Shown piece by piece: positions 13,276 to 25,404 of a DNA stretch of 64,000 nt. Within the stretch, counting starts at the first letter, position 1; each line of letters opens with the position of its first letter. The notes below the pieces were generated by a model, which saw nothing but the letters and a program-made list of their open reading frames with translations, had not been told where the DNA came from and did no database searches. The position numbers and the translations under genes are program-made. The stretch comes from Cavia porcellus (taxonomy: Eukaryota > Chordata > Mammalia > Rodentia > Caviidae). The stretch covers positions 30,822,767-30,886,766 of the forward strand of contig NW_026947509.1 in the NCBI RefSeq assembly GCF_034190915.1. Reading direction: 5' to 3'.

Positions 13276-16184
13276 ATAAAACATTATCCACAGGGAAAAC
13301 TCATTGGGAAGTGCCACAGGATCTTGGGGCAGTGCCAGTGGGGTGCAGGGCTGGCCCTCAGCAAGCATCTCTTCCTCGCTCTGCTCTGAAAGGTGGCTTT
13401 CGTTCCAGTCAACTGTGTCTCCCTATTTGTCTTCCAATAATCACGTCCCCCCACCTTCTCCCAGGAAGCCCAATCCTGGTCTTCTTAGACCTGAGCATTG
13501 AAAGGTCTCAGTCCCACCTACAGACTGGTGTCTCCCAAATTCCCATCCTCTGCCCAGAGGTTTCTCTCAGACTGGAGATGGTGGCTGTGCTTCCTACAGC
13601 TGACTCATTGCCTCCCTTGGAGACCCCGATGGGCAGCTCCAACTTTAAAGGTCCAAAATCAAACTCGTGATCCTGCCCCCCAAAAGACTGCTTCTCCCAC
13701 TTTCCCCCAACTCGATCAGCAGAAATATTTTCGTGCCCCAGTTGTTCAGCACAGAAACCCAGGAGTCACCCCTGGCTTTCCTGGTTCCCACATGCACTTC
13801 CCTGACCCAAGGGGAACCCTGACTCCTCTGTCTTCAAAATGCACCCCGATTCTGAATTCCTTCAGCCACTGCTACTGGTCTGAGCCACCAATCACTCCCT
13901 GGGTGACTCCCGAGATTCACCCTGCTCCTGATATCCACCTTGAGATCCTCTCAGTGACCAAAGCAGGAGCCACCCTGTATTCCAGACCCTCCCAAGCCTT
14001 CCACCTCCTCTAAAGAGCCAGCAAACTCACCATGATCTGTCCTTACCGTGACTCTGTGTCACTGCAGTACAGCCCTATGATCTCCAGCTGCCCCTCAAGT
14101 GTACCCAGGGTGACCCCCACTCAGAGATCTTCGACCTGCTGTTCTCAGCCAGGAATGATCTCCCTTCCTTTCTTCCCCCAGTGTTTGCTCAAATGTCACC
14201 TTAACCAAGAAAGCTCCCCAGTGGTTCCACATCAAACCCAAACCACCTTCATCCCAGCATCCCCATGCCCTTGATCCCGTTACTTTCTCCTTGTGCCCTC
14301 TGGAATGTTTGTGTTCAAATCTTCCACAATCCATGCATGTGGGGACCTCAACTCTTGTCCACTGCTGTCACCTGGTACCTGAGACATTGAGTTCCTAAGT
14401 CAGTCATCATCTGTTCCTGGCTCTGCACCCCTGCCCTCCTCCCTTGCCCTGCTTCTGCTGGGTTCCGGGGAGCCCTACCCCACTGCCTCTCTAAATCTTA
14501 CCCTGCTCTATTCAGGCTCAATCCTCGTCTCCTCCAGGGAGTCTTCAGAATTAACCTGGAACTCATGATAATCACATGACTCCTTCATCACTTACACATC
14601 ATTGCTTCCACCTTTGCCTCTGACATGGTGCATTAAAGATGCTCTCTAGATGTAATTGTCAGGTTGTCTTGGCAACTATATAATTAAGCCCAAAATGGAG
14701 GTGGTTGTGTGGTTTCTCTGTCTACTTTCTACCTTCATAAGGTATCCAGAACCAAAAATGCACTGTGTTCACACAGTCACAGAAAGGTGACAACTCTATT
14801 TTGCCCCAACATCCACATCTGGAAGGTCCCAAATTCAGGGCTGAATGGACCCCAGGGAGCATTATCTCAGCAGTAGGAGACATGACCTTCAAACTCAGGC
14901 CATCTGGCCAGTACCAGGCAGTGGCTTCATCTGGCAGGGAAGCTAGATGAGGCAGTGGGGTGGCCGCTGAGTGATGGACCAGTCTGGGGTCCTCCGTCTG
15001 AGGGAAGCCACATCTCTGCAGAGCCCCCAGGTTCCCATATATACTGCAGGTCTTGCATGGCCGGATGTAGGGAAGGGGGGTGAATCCCCTCCTGTAGGGA
15101 AGGGGGGTGCTCCCCTTTTGATCCTTCCCAGCTCCCTCTGCAGGCTATGTGGAAGGACTGATGACGCCACAGCTCCCTGCCAGGCGAGGCTGGGCATCCA
15201 CCCACTGATTGGTGTCCTACACAACCTCGTTTGAGGTCAGGAAGACTTTGTGATGATACCTGGGGTTCTCATTTCTTCTATCCATGGAGAGAGCTGGGCT
15301 CTCGTATTCCACTCCGACTACTCTTTGCAAGCCAAAGACTTAGGAAAGACTAAGGGGCCAAACCAAGAGCCCGCCACAGCCTGCACCACAGCCCCTCCAG
15401 GAAGGCCACCACCCCTGACCCTGAAAAGGCAGAGTAAGTCCGAACAGCAAGGACACACAGGCCTGGGAGGTGAGGTTCCAGGTAGAAACCAAATATCATC
15501 TGACTGTTGACTTGTGCTCCCTCCCCCTTCCCACTAGCCCCCCACTGAGATCGAGCTGAGGCCAGAATACATTTGAATGGTAAAATAATTTATGCTTAAT
15601 TAGGTGCTGGATTTAGAATTAGCAATTTCACTGCGTAATCACATGGATTGTTTAATCTCGTTGTTTCTCCACTCATTAACGCACTCTCAGTGCGGGCGCA
15701 CTGGATGTTCCCAGGTTCCCCCTTCGCCTGACTGAAAATGAGGCCCTGTGAGCCCTCCTCACACCACTCTCTGCTCATTGCCCAGCTTCCTCCGAGAAAC
15801 TGATGAGCTGCCCAGTGTCACCAGCATCTGGCCTTCAGGACCAGCCTGTCCCCCATCGCCCAGGCCCACGGTACGATGGTCAGACCCAAACTTTCACTCC
15901 TGCCAGCATGTTTCTGCACATCTGTCTGCCTTCCACATCCCTCTGTTCACTCTCTTCTCTCCTCGTGGCCAAAAGAAACAATTCTCCAAAATTCTGCCCA
16001 TTCCATAAGACCCGATTCCAAAGCCAGCGAGCTGCCCACCGGTTCTCTGTCACCCAGGCTGTCCAAGTTCCTTCTCATTCATTCCTCTCTCCCCTCTACA
16101 CACGCAGGTGTCCCTGTGGGCCACGAGCCTTTGCAGCCTGCAGTTGGGGCCCCAGAGATGACGCCTTTGGATGAAGGGTATAGC
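13276..16184. other. Intergenic region without supported genes
   Basis: Mostly C/T-rich unique sequence at 13300-14600. A 27-bp tandem duplication lies at 15067-15119, and an AT-rich repeat-free block at about 15545-15690. No gene recognised. Confidence 0.5.
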
Positions 16185-16560
16185 TAAAATGTGGACCGAG
16201 TCTCCTTTATGATATGCGGTATGATTAAAAATTCGGTGGACAATGTCTTTAAATTTATTACAGTAAAAGACACATTGCCATTACTCTGCTTCAAAACCCT
16301 CCCTTTGGCTTTGAATATATGACCACATCATTCTCGCCACTTTGTGAAGTGGTTCTGGGAGTCCTCTTTCCTGGTGTCTTTAATTGCATTGTCTTGGCCG
16401 CCTTGATATCCTGAATTTATTCAAAATGTTTACCTCTCATGGTCATTTTAATTTGGGGGAAGAATCAGAAACTGCATGGTGGCCTGGTGAGTACGGTAGA
16501 TGAGGATACACTATAATGTTTTTATTGGACAGAAATAGCCATAAACATTAGATCAGTGAG
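16185..16560 (-). pseudogene. Mariner transposase 3' part (broken)
   Basis: The complement at about 16450-16540 gives PHLPYSP followed by a degraded stretch, matching the HPPYSPDLAPCDFF motif around the last catalytic Asp of mariner transposases. It continues into the C-terminal region and 3' end to about 16200. Stops and frame breaks are present. Confidence 0.6.
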
Positions 16561-16810
16561 GTGTGACTAAAAATATAATGCATGTTTAAATTAAAAATAT
16601 GTTACAGTAAAAGACACATTGCCATGAATCCCCCTCAAAATCCTCCCCGGCCTCAAACATGCTTCTCCTATTGCTCTAGCCACTTTGTGCAGCAGCTCCG
16701 GAAGTGCTCTTCTGTGAAGGTCTTTCACACCCGCTGGCTGCCTTAGTGTTCTGAATCGATCCAAAACATGACTGTTCCTGGTCTTTTTGGCTTTGGGGAA
16801 GAGCCAGGAG
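16561..16810 (-). mobile_element. Mariner-family 3' end (relic)
   Basis: A second antisense copy of the same segment (GTTACAGTAAAAGACACATT, CAAACATGCTTCTCCTATTG). It forms a loose inverted pair with 16880-17065. Confidence 0.6.
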
Positions 16811-16879
16811 TTGCAAGGGCCAGCTGCAGGGAATCAGGTGGAGTTTCAGGCCTGCCTTTCCCCTGGATAACACGCAGCA

Positions 16880-17065
16880 GCATTCACCACAGTGCTTATT
16901 ACACCCCAAAAGACTTGAAAGAGGGCTTCCAGGACTGCATCAGGAAACCATAAGAACAGGACAAGTGTGTTAGAAGCAAAGAGAGATGTCGAGGGGGGCT
17001 AATGCCAATGTGCTTTTCACCATACTTTTAAAATGAACATCACTGCACATGTTGATCAAAAGACC
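16880..17065 (+). mobile_element. Mariner-family 3' end (relic)
   Basis: GAGGGCTTCCAGGACTGCAT, GGACAAGTGTGTTAGAAGCA and GGCTAATGCCAATGTGC follow the mariner 3' end in sense orientation. Confidence 0.55.
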
Positions 17066-17342
17066 CCATTGATCAAGGCCCCATATTTGCTCCTCCAGCC
17101 TAGACCCAGAAGACCAGGCACCCTGCCTTCCTGCAGGCACCCGCCAAATTCACAGGCTCTCAGCACCCTTCACAGGCCCTTTTTGCTGCTAGGCCCTGTT
17201 CCCACTGCAGTCACGGCTGGGCCTAATCTCCCAGCCCGGCCTTCGCTCCCCTCTCTGCAAATGACTGACTTCTGCATCACCAAAGAGCAGAATCGTGAGA
17301 GCGCATGCTCACCAGTGTAGACTCAGAAAACCTGTGTCCCAA

Positions 17343-17452
17343 GGGGGCTGGAGATTTAGCTTAGCAGCATAAGCACCAGCCTTGCAAGCAGGCAGTTGTG
17401 AGTTCGATCCCCGGTACCGATAAAAATGAAAAAGACAAAAAAAAAAAAAAAA
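17343..17452 (+). mobile_element. ID-like tRNA-derived SINE with perfect target duplication
   Basis: GCTGGAGATTTAGCTTAGCA (A box) and GTGAGTTCGATCCCCGGTAC (B box) are followed by GATAAAAATGAAAAAGAC and poly(A). The flanks AGAAAACCTGTGTCCC at 17325-17340 and 17453-17468 are identical, so the insertion is fairly recent. Confidence 0.9.
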
Positions 17453-17468
17453 AGAAAACCTGTGTCCC

Positions 17469-18019
17469 TCCCCAGTCCTCCCACTGGAGTCACCAGGTCC
17501 GCTCCGCTGGCCCTGGAAGCCGGGACCCCGGCTCTCTCTGGTCCTCTCCCTTCCTCTGCATGCGCCTCAGCATCGCTGTGCCCCAGCTCTGTCCTCAGCC
17601 TCTTGTCCCTTTCGTTTGCTGGGTGACCTCTGCAAGACCCCAAGACCTATACTTGGGAATCCTGCCCGCACCTTGACAGACGGGACACGTGACAGCCCCC
17701 AGCAGAGCAGCCTTCACCTGTGATGCCGTCCTCATGCTGGGGCCATGAGACCCAGGGGCCAGGGCAGGCAGAGCCTGGACCCCCAAAGTTGCTGGTCCCT
17801 CTTGTCTTTGCTGAGGTACCTCCTCCTTATGACCCTGTCCCAGATGTACGGATTCATTCAGTCATTTCAGAGTCACATCTTACGGAAAGAAAACCTGTCC
17901 TCTGTCTTGGCCCATTAGCTGTAAAGTGGATATACACTACTCCCAAACAGACGGTCATCATAGAAAAATGAAGACAATGCGATAAAATACATCTTCAAGT
18001 CTTTTCCCTAAATATTTAC
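17469..18019. other. Intergenic, nothing recognised
   Basis: Unique sequence without supported features. Confidence 0.4.
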
Positions 18020-20577
18020 TTTCTTTACAAATACCTATCAGAATATGCCTTCAATTTTGAAAGCAAATTTTTCACTGAACAATACACTGTAAACAAATTT
18101 CCATGCCATTAAGCATCCTACCGCCCTGGCATTTCCCTGACTCTGTAGAATTGTCCTGGATCAATGTACCGTCATTTATGGGCCCAGTTCCCTCATGTTG
18201 GATGTCTGGGTTGGTTCCACAGCAAGGGTTCACCAAGGGGCCCTTCCCAGGGAAATATCCCACTGGAAAAGGGCTCACAATCCTCCCCATGACACTTTTT
18301 CAGCTCCAACAATTTTAAGACCCACTGGACCATCTTTCCTGCTTCATTAGCCGACTAATCCTCACATGACTGTACGCTTCCAACCGCGGCCTATCTGCAC
18401 CTTCGAGAGAGCCTGTGAATTTTCCTCTCTTCCTCCAGAGTCTCTAAGTCCTTTCACAACTGCATGCTTTTCAAAGTAGCTTTTGAACACAGCTTGACCA
18501 CAGAACAAGCACCATTTCCTTGTAGAAAACTGCCGAGAGATTTAGCAAAAACCACTGCTAATTTTTGTAATCTGTCCTTCTCCTCTTTCTCTGAGCATAA
18601 CTGCACATTTATAGGACCAGAAGTAAGATCACATGGTGTGTTCTGCCCCCTGGAAACTTTATACCACCAGAAATGGATGTGAATGCCTCATTCCTTAAAG
18701 TCACTCAGCACACAAACACACGTTAAAGTTTTGTTAATTTAGTATCTTCATTTGTATTTTTAATAATAGTGAGATTTTTCAATACTCATGAAATTACTTA
18801 TTTTTAACATATTAGTGAAATGTAATGGAGCTCTACTAGCATTTTAATGCATTTTGGAGAATTGTATAAATGTCTTTGACCCTTTTGCCAGGATTCTTCA
18901 CCATTCCCTCCCACACTTTAAGAATTATTCTAGCTCTGTAACATAGCCTGCCACTTGGTAAAGCAGGTTTTCTTCCAACATTCTTCTTTTATTAAATTTC
19001 ACAGACATTGCTGTGAGTCTATTTTTTTAAATCCCTTCCTCCACACCTGCGCATTTTCTAACTTGGCTGTTCCACAGAAAAGTTGTTAATCTTGTCTTTT
19101 GGGAGACCAAGAACTTAGCTTACTGAACATCTGTATAAATTCTACTTAATGTTTTATATTGTTGATTTGCTTGGATTTTCTACAGGTAATGATGAATTGT
19201 TTTGATTTTTTAAAAAGATATTTATTGTTCCCATTGCGTTTTCTGTCCTATCACAATGGCTAGAATTTCTCACAGAGAACAGAATGCCACTGGGGGTCTG
19301 TGATCACCTGCTTCATGTGACAAAGTTTCCTTTCTGTGGTCTTCCTGGCCGACCTCTAATCCCTCATCCATTCTCCCCTTTGGAGCGTTTTATGGGTACC
19401 TTCGGGATAAAGAATTTGCTGGTGTGGCTTACCACCTTTAGGATTCTCTCTGAGTCTGCTGCAAGGAGAGGCATTCTGTGATCTCTGTTTGCTGGGAAGA
19501 GACAGCACTGGCTGGGCATGAGTGGAGGACAGGGCACAGAGCTGCTGGCAAGGCGTCTGTAGCAAGCTCTTCCAGCCTCAGGTCTCTAGCTGGGTCCTGC
19601 AGCTGGCTTCTTTGGCGACGAAGTGACCTTTCCACCCGGGAACTGACGTCTCCTCTCAACTCACTCCATAACGAGTCATGAGGACAGCCTGCTTGTTTCC
19701 TTCTGCATCATCCTAAAAATATCTCCACTGCAGCCTGTAGTTGGGTGTTGGTGATTACTTTTAGACAGAAAATCTTCATCACATAAACAGGTATGCTTTT
19801 ATCTGTCTTACAAGAAGATGTGATAAGAAATGGATATTAAGTGTTGCTTTCCCACCTATTGCAATGGTCATAATATCTTCCTTTACGCAGATGAGATAAA
19901 ATATATCAACAAAATGTCTAAAGCTAAACAAATTTTGCAATTTTACAATAAGTTCTGTTTAGGTCTATGAATTATTCTTTCAACAAGTTACTGGATTTAA
20001 TTTTATAGCATTTTACGTTCCCCTTTTGTCAGTACTAATTACTGTATTAGACCCAGGACCTTCACACGAGCTGCTTCCCGAGTCTGTTTAACTTTGTGTT
20101 TTTGAGATACAGGCTTGCTAAGTCACAAGTTGCCCAGGCCGGGCTCAAACTTGAGATCCTTCTGCCTCAGAGAGCTGGTATGACAGGTGTGTGCCACCAT
20201 GCCCAGTTTACATAGCACTTTTCCAACTGAATTTGTAGTTGTTGTTGGCCTAGCTTATTTCTTGTTATTATTGATTGCCATTGTGTTTGTTGTATTTTAT
20301 TTTGGCTTTTGTAAGCACTTCTTTAGATTTTTCTGGTTTCTTAAAAAAAAATTGGCATTGTTCAATATTGTGCCCTTTCCTTTTAGCTGTCATTTCTTCT
20401 TATTTTCCTGAAGAGAATCATCCAGTTCATTACCACTTTCAAATGAATTAAAATCTATTTTCTTAAAGATTTTGAATTTTACACTCTACTGATCTGTAGC
20501 CCCTTTCATCCTAAGGTTGTACATTTGTTCTCAATCACTTGGTTTTTAACAAGGTAGGGATTTTTTACATCTTTTTT
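18020..20577 (-). mobile_element. Old L1 ORF2/3' relics, antisense, with a SINE insertion
   Basis: Recurrent antisense L1 wording appears: CATTTATGGGCCCAGTTCCC, AATGGCTAGAATTTCTCACA, AAGTTACTGGATTTAATTTT and CATCCAGTTCATTACCACTT. The part at 19290-19780 is less clear. The L1 continues at 21265 beyond the retroposon at 20592-21250. Confidence 0.6.
20047..20208 (-). mobile_element. B1-dID SINE
   Basis: The antisense B1 ending GTGTGTGCCACCATGCCCAG is preceded by GTTTTTGAGATACAGGCTTG and an ID-like part. Confidence 0.75.
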
Positions 20578-20591
20578 CAAAACAATGTTGA

Positions 20592-20767
20592 GGACAAAAG
20601 CCAGTGTCTCCGAGAATCCACCATGCTGGGACCTGGGGGAACAACCAAGAAATCAAGGATCCAGCCTTCCTGGTGAGCAGCTTGAGCTGCACACGCACAG
20701 GGAGAGAAAAGCCAGCACCTCCCGTGAGCCTACGGGTGCACAGGTGAAAATCAAACACCGTCCCTTA

Positions 20768-20808
<41 letters not shown>

Positions 20809-21250
20809 CCCTCCCACCCCCAGCAACTGGATGATCAGTTTGAGTCAATGCTTGCATTGTTTGGTTGATTTTGCTGGCCTGGGGCCAGCGGTCTGAGCAT
20901 CTCTTGGGAGGATGACAGTTTGCAACGCAGCAAATACGGGGGATTTCCTTCTGTCTTGTCTTTGAACACCAATATGTTTCCACCATTTTGCTTTGTTCTG
21001 ATTAATTATTTTGCTTTTTCAAATTCTATTCTGATTGGTTTATTGTGTTTTGTTTTTAGTTTGATTTTGCTATACCTGATTGAATGGTCAACTATTGGGA
21101 AGATAACGAGATATACTATGGTACCTATTACTGTTATCCTGGTAACCTGCTGTGAAGTTCTGTACCAATTTCACTGCATTGTCTTGATTGGCTTTGTTCT
21201 GCCTTGTTTTGTTGTTTTTTAATATATTTATAATAAAAAAATTTTTTAAA
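20592..21250 (+). mobile_element. Unclassified retroposon copy (same family as 44833-47235)
   Basis: An A/T-rich tail ends at 21250, and near-identical 14-bp duplications (CAAAACAATGTTGA 20578-20591, CAAATAATGTTGA-like 21251-21264) flank the element. The body shares GTCTGAGCATCTCTTGGGAGGATGAC-type wording, GGATTTCCTTCTGTCTTG and the terminal TTTCACTGCATTGTCTTGAT with the intron 1 copies. It interrupts an antisense L1 relic. A (CA)n tract lies inside at 20771-20804. Confidence 0.6.
20771..20804. repeat. (CA)n microsatellite
   Basis: Seventeen CA repeats inside the retroposon at 20592-21250. Confidence 0.9.
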
Positions 21251-21264
21251 CAAAATAATGTTGA

Positions 21265-21800
21265 ATTGTTTAAATTATCTTGACTGTTTTTCTATTTATT
21301 TTGGTAATTATATTTTTATTCTTTCTTAGTTTTTTCTTAGTATTTTTCTAAATGTATTATATTTCACATTCCTTCTTAGTTTTCTCTTAGTATTTTCTAA
21401 ATGTATTACTTTTTACATTTTCTTAGCTTTATGTTGGTATTGTTTTCTCAGTTCTTGAAGCAATTGCTTATTGTCCTTATTTCCTTCTTTTGTTTTTCAT
21501 AACAAAGGCATTTGAGGCTACTAGAATGTTCTTCTAAAGACAACCCTGACCACCTCCTACAAATTGTCTTCCATTGAAATTAAGTTTCTAGTCACTGATG
21601 TGATTTCACTTATAACTGATGAGTTATTCATAAATTATAAAACATTTTGTTTTTAAAATCTAAGTGTTTTGATGAGTTTTTGCTATCCTTAAGGGTTTTA
21701 CATTTCCATTGTATTCACTGGTGGTCAAAAAATATAAATATGTTCCTTAGGAAATGTATTAATATTTTGCATGGTCTAAGGTATGAACAAATGTCTGTGA
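21265..21800 (-). mobile_element. L1 relic, continuation
   Basis: Resumes the antisense L1 after the inserted retroposon: ACATTCCTTCTTAGTTTTCT and GTATTCACTGGTGGTCAAAA resemble degraded ORF2 text. Confidence 0.5.
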
Positions 21801-22230
21801 GATGACCATTACGGCTGGATTTTGTGGAGCACGTGTTGTTGGTTTGTGTACTTCTCAGTTCAGGATGTGTCCATTAAACTATGTGTGCATTGCATAATAA
21901 ACAGTGAGCAATGCACCTGCAGCTGCCTGACACACTGGGGCATTTCCCGCTGACTTCTGCCCAGTCTCCCTTGTGCAGGGAGTGTTTCTTTTCTCACTGC
22001 TTCCTGCTGCGAGTCTCTTGCTCATCTTTCTGCTGGGACACCTACTTTTTTTTTTTTTTCCATGATGTCTAGCAGCTCTCTTTCCAGTGGGAGCGTTGAG
22101 TGCCTACCCTACCAAGAGCAAGTTGCTCACAAGCGACAAGGAACTCGGAGGCAGAGGGAGAGGGAGTCCCCGCCAGTGGATGGCTGATAGACGGACCTCG
22201 GTACCCAAAGTCTGGAAGGGTGAGCTAAGG
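21801..22230. other. Intergenic, nothing recognised
   Basis: Contains a T run at 22045-22058; no other feature seen. Confidence 0.4.
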
Positions 22231-22327
22231 ACTTGCTCAGTCACAAGTTGCCCGGGCTGGGCTCAAACATGAGATCCTTCTGCCTCAGCCTTCCAGAGTG
22301 CTAGGAGTACATGTGTAATTCCCAGTC
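22231..22327 (-). mobile_element. B1-type SINE fragment
   Basis: GTCACAAGTTGCCCGGGCTG and GATCCTTCTGCCTCAGCCTT are antisense B1 text. Confidence 0.65.
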
Positions 22328-22689
22328 CTCTCTCTGGCCCCATCAAGGCTCTCATTTTCACAATGGAAAGTTCTCTCTTCCTACTCTGTCTGGGGCCTTC
22401 CCCACATCTCAGGCTCCCTCAACCCCAGTCTTTGGAGTTTAGAAATATGAAAAAGCTCTCAAAAAAATCCTCTCTGAAATTTTCCATCTGATGCCTGTTA
22501 CAACAGATGTTCCTTTAGATGGTTTCTTTTTATATTATGAGGCAGATGTGTACAGAAAGTTCGCTGACCCACTCTAGATAACCACTGATCAGTCATCACA
22601 AATGCCCTGGGACCTCCACCTGGACCAAGAAATCAGACACCACCAGACTCCTCTTTCTTCTCCCCACCTCTCCCCTGCAACGTGATCAT

Positions 22690-23760
22690 TGCCCTGGTTT
22701 CCATCCCTGTGCTTCAGGTGTTTTTTCCTCTTACTCTAAATGGCACTGTGATGTATTTGTCTCTGGCAACTTTAACTTATGCCAATGTTTGGGAGAACCA
22801 ACCACTGGCTACAAATAACTATAGAATATTCACCTTTGCGAGTGCTTGTATCCTTCACAGGTGTGGATCACAACCAACCTATGGTGTGGGGTAGTCTCTA
22901 GACTGAGGCTATTAGGAGCAATGTTACTATGAACATACTTGTGTGTGACTTGGACATTTTCCAGGAAGTAAAATTCTGGGATAACTGAATGTAAATATCT
23001 TCAACCTGAAGAGACAATCCCAGTTTTCCAAAGTGTATACTTTAGCAGGACATGGAAGTCCATGTTGCAAACTTTGAATCCTCAGGTCTTTGACTGGAAC
23101 CAACCTTGTGTCTGGAGGTAGAATGACATTATAGCTTGAGTTGGAATTTCTCTAACAGCTAAGGAGAGTCTGCATCTTTCATGAGCTTCTTGGTATTTGG
23201 ATATTGTCCTTGTGTTTGGTCCCCTCGGGTCTCTTGACCTGGATTTCCTCCCTCTTACTAATGGCCTTGAGAACTTTATCTTTTTGCTTCTCATAATCCA
23301 CCTGAAAAGTATTTTTGTTTTGTTTGTTTTTAACATAAGGATATAATATTATCTCCAGAAAATTATGCTTTAAAAGTAATCTTCCTGGGGCTGGGGATTT
23401 AGCTCAGCGGCATAAGTGCCGCCTTGCAAGCAGGCAGTCGTGAGTTCGATCCTTGGTACCGATAAAAAGGAAAAAGACAAAAAAAAAAGTAATCCTCCTC
23501 TCTCCCTTCTGCACTGGTACCATGCCTGTGTATGTCTGGTTTGTGTCTACTGTCTATTTACTGTTCTTGTGCCAGTACCACATGGTCTTAATGACTGTGG
23601 CTTTATGTAAGTCAAAATTTTCATTAAATTGTCTCAATTTGTTTTTCATCACATAGGACTCTTGTCCTATTTCTTGTCCTTTTCTTGTTCCTGATTCTTA
23701 GTCTATATAAATTCTATAGGTATTTTATCATTTCGTTTCAAAATAAAGCTCATTTGGATT
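22690..23760 (-). mobile_element. L1 relic, antisense, interrupted by an ID-like SINE
   Basis: CTATTAGGAGCAATGTTACT and TGCCAGTACCACATGGTCTT match antisense L1 text. Degraded in between. Confidence 0.6.
23387..23484 (+). mobile_element. ID-like tRNA-derived SINE with target duplication
   Basis: GGGGCTGGGGATTTAGCTCA and GTGAGTTCGATCCTTGGTAC are followed by an A tail. Flanking AAAAGTAATCTTCCT (23372-23386) and AAAAGTAATCCTCCT (23485-23499) differ at one base. Confidence 0.9.
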
Positions 23761-24469
23761 GGATGGGGATTATTATGTGAAGTCTAAAGTCACTTTGGGG
23801 GAGGGATGGAGAGTACAGAAATATTTATGGATGTGTATAGATTCTATGACACTGCAGATATTACATCTATTATCTACATGTATCTCCCACAAAACACTGG
23901 GAGTCTGCAATCAGTGCGTGCACACAGCGATGGCCCCGGGAGTCCTGGCCCCAGCCCTGCTCCACCATACTGCCCATCTGATGGCCTCACTTGGTGGATG
24001 TCCACTTCTGCTGCCAGGCTGCTGACGGGATGCTGGTGCTACCCCTCTGCCCACTTAGTGCTGTCACCCTGCAATTCCCTTCACTTCTCCTGAGGTGACA
24101 CAAGGGCAGATCACCAAGTATCTGGCCAAACTAACAGCTAAGGAGGGAGCACTGGCCAGCCGTGACTTTTTGCAGCCCCCTTCATCTTTGAGTGATTCTC
24201 TTGAAAACGCTTTCTCGGCTTTAGGACTCTATCCATTCATCAACCTCCTCCTCTACAGGAAGAGAAAGACGGCCTTCTCCTTGAGCTCTAGAAAAAGTCA
24301 GCTCCTACTGTCCTCTTAATGAAGAGGACTACACGTGCAGTGACTCCCAGCAGCTGGCAGCCTTGAACTTGGGGTGCTCCATACCGCTGTTCTCCACCAG
24401 GGCTCCAGTTACACTCAGATCACTTCCTTTTCCCAGGCACTCTTGGTTATTTCCCAACATATTTCTGCT
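23761..24469. other. Intergenic, nothing recognised
   Basis: Unique sequence; no supported gene. Confidence 0.4.
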
Positions 24470-24790
24470 CACTGTCTAGTCCACTAATGCTGGTATAACA
24501 AAAACTACAGACTGGATTACCTATAAACAAAAGGGATTCATTTCCTCAGTTCTTGAGAGTGGAAAGGTCAGTTTGTTAGCAGATTCGGTGCCTGGTGAGG
24601 CCCAGTCTCTGCTTCCAAAATGGCACCTCCCTGTGTCTCTGTGTGAGGAAGGTGCAAAGGTGAAGGGGCCTCGCTGGTTCACTCTTGCTTTTGTCCAAGG
24701 TCATGAAGCCTGGTCATGAAGACTTTGGTATTATGACTCGAATGCCTCATTTCTTAGTACTGACACATCAGTAATTAAATTTCCACAGAC
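24470..24790 (+). repeat. Old interspersed repeat, family not named
   Basis: TGCTGGTATAACAAAAACTA, GGATTACCTATAAACAAAAG and TGCTTCCAAAATGGCACCTC follow a common mammalian repeat consensus. Confidence 0.5.
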
Positions 24791-25404
24791 GAATTTGGCA
24801 CACAGAATTAGATGACATCTTTTCTTGAAACCACATCTCAAATTTTGAATTCTTAATTTCAATTTCTTTCAAAAAACTGAAATAATTCTTAAAATAATTT
24901 TTCAGGAGGTGACCTGCTTGAAATATTCCCCAAGGCCTTACATGTCTGCAAATCTTTTTCCGATGCCCTTATGGGGAAAACTAGTCTGGTTGAAAATGGA
25001 GTTCTTGGGTCAAAATGATTCACCTTCCAAATCTTGCAGGCATTTTCTCTGCTAGTTTGCACTGCTTTGCCATGTGAAGAAACCTGTTGTAATTACTGTA
25101 GATATCTTTCCGAGGGTGAAACTTAGGAATTGTCCCTTTCTCTTGGAAATACTGAAATGTCATTTGAATGTGTTCAGGTATGATTCTACCTTTCAGAGAC
25201 TGTTTTGCAGAAGAGTTTTAATTGAAAGAGACATTCCAGTGTCTAAAAGAACTTGAAGGAAGTTTCGATTTAGAAAAACAACAGTCTTCAGCTCAGAGAA
25301 CCTGTGTTAATCTATTTTGGCAGCCCAGCAAAGTCCTACAGACTAAAGCTTCCACAGATATGCCTCATGCTCAAGATTGGGAGGTCCAGGTCTTTGTCTT
25401 AATT

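Noticed and set aside
17343..17452. tRNA gene suggested by A and B box motifs
   Set aside because: Poly(A) tail and perfect target duplications show a SINE; several near-identical copies are in the window.
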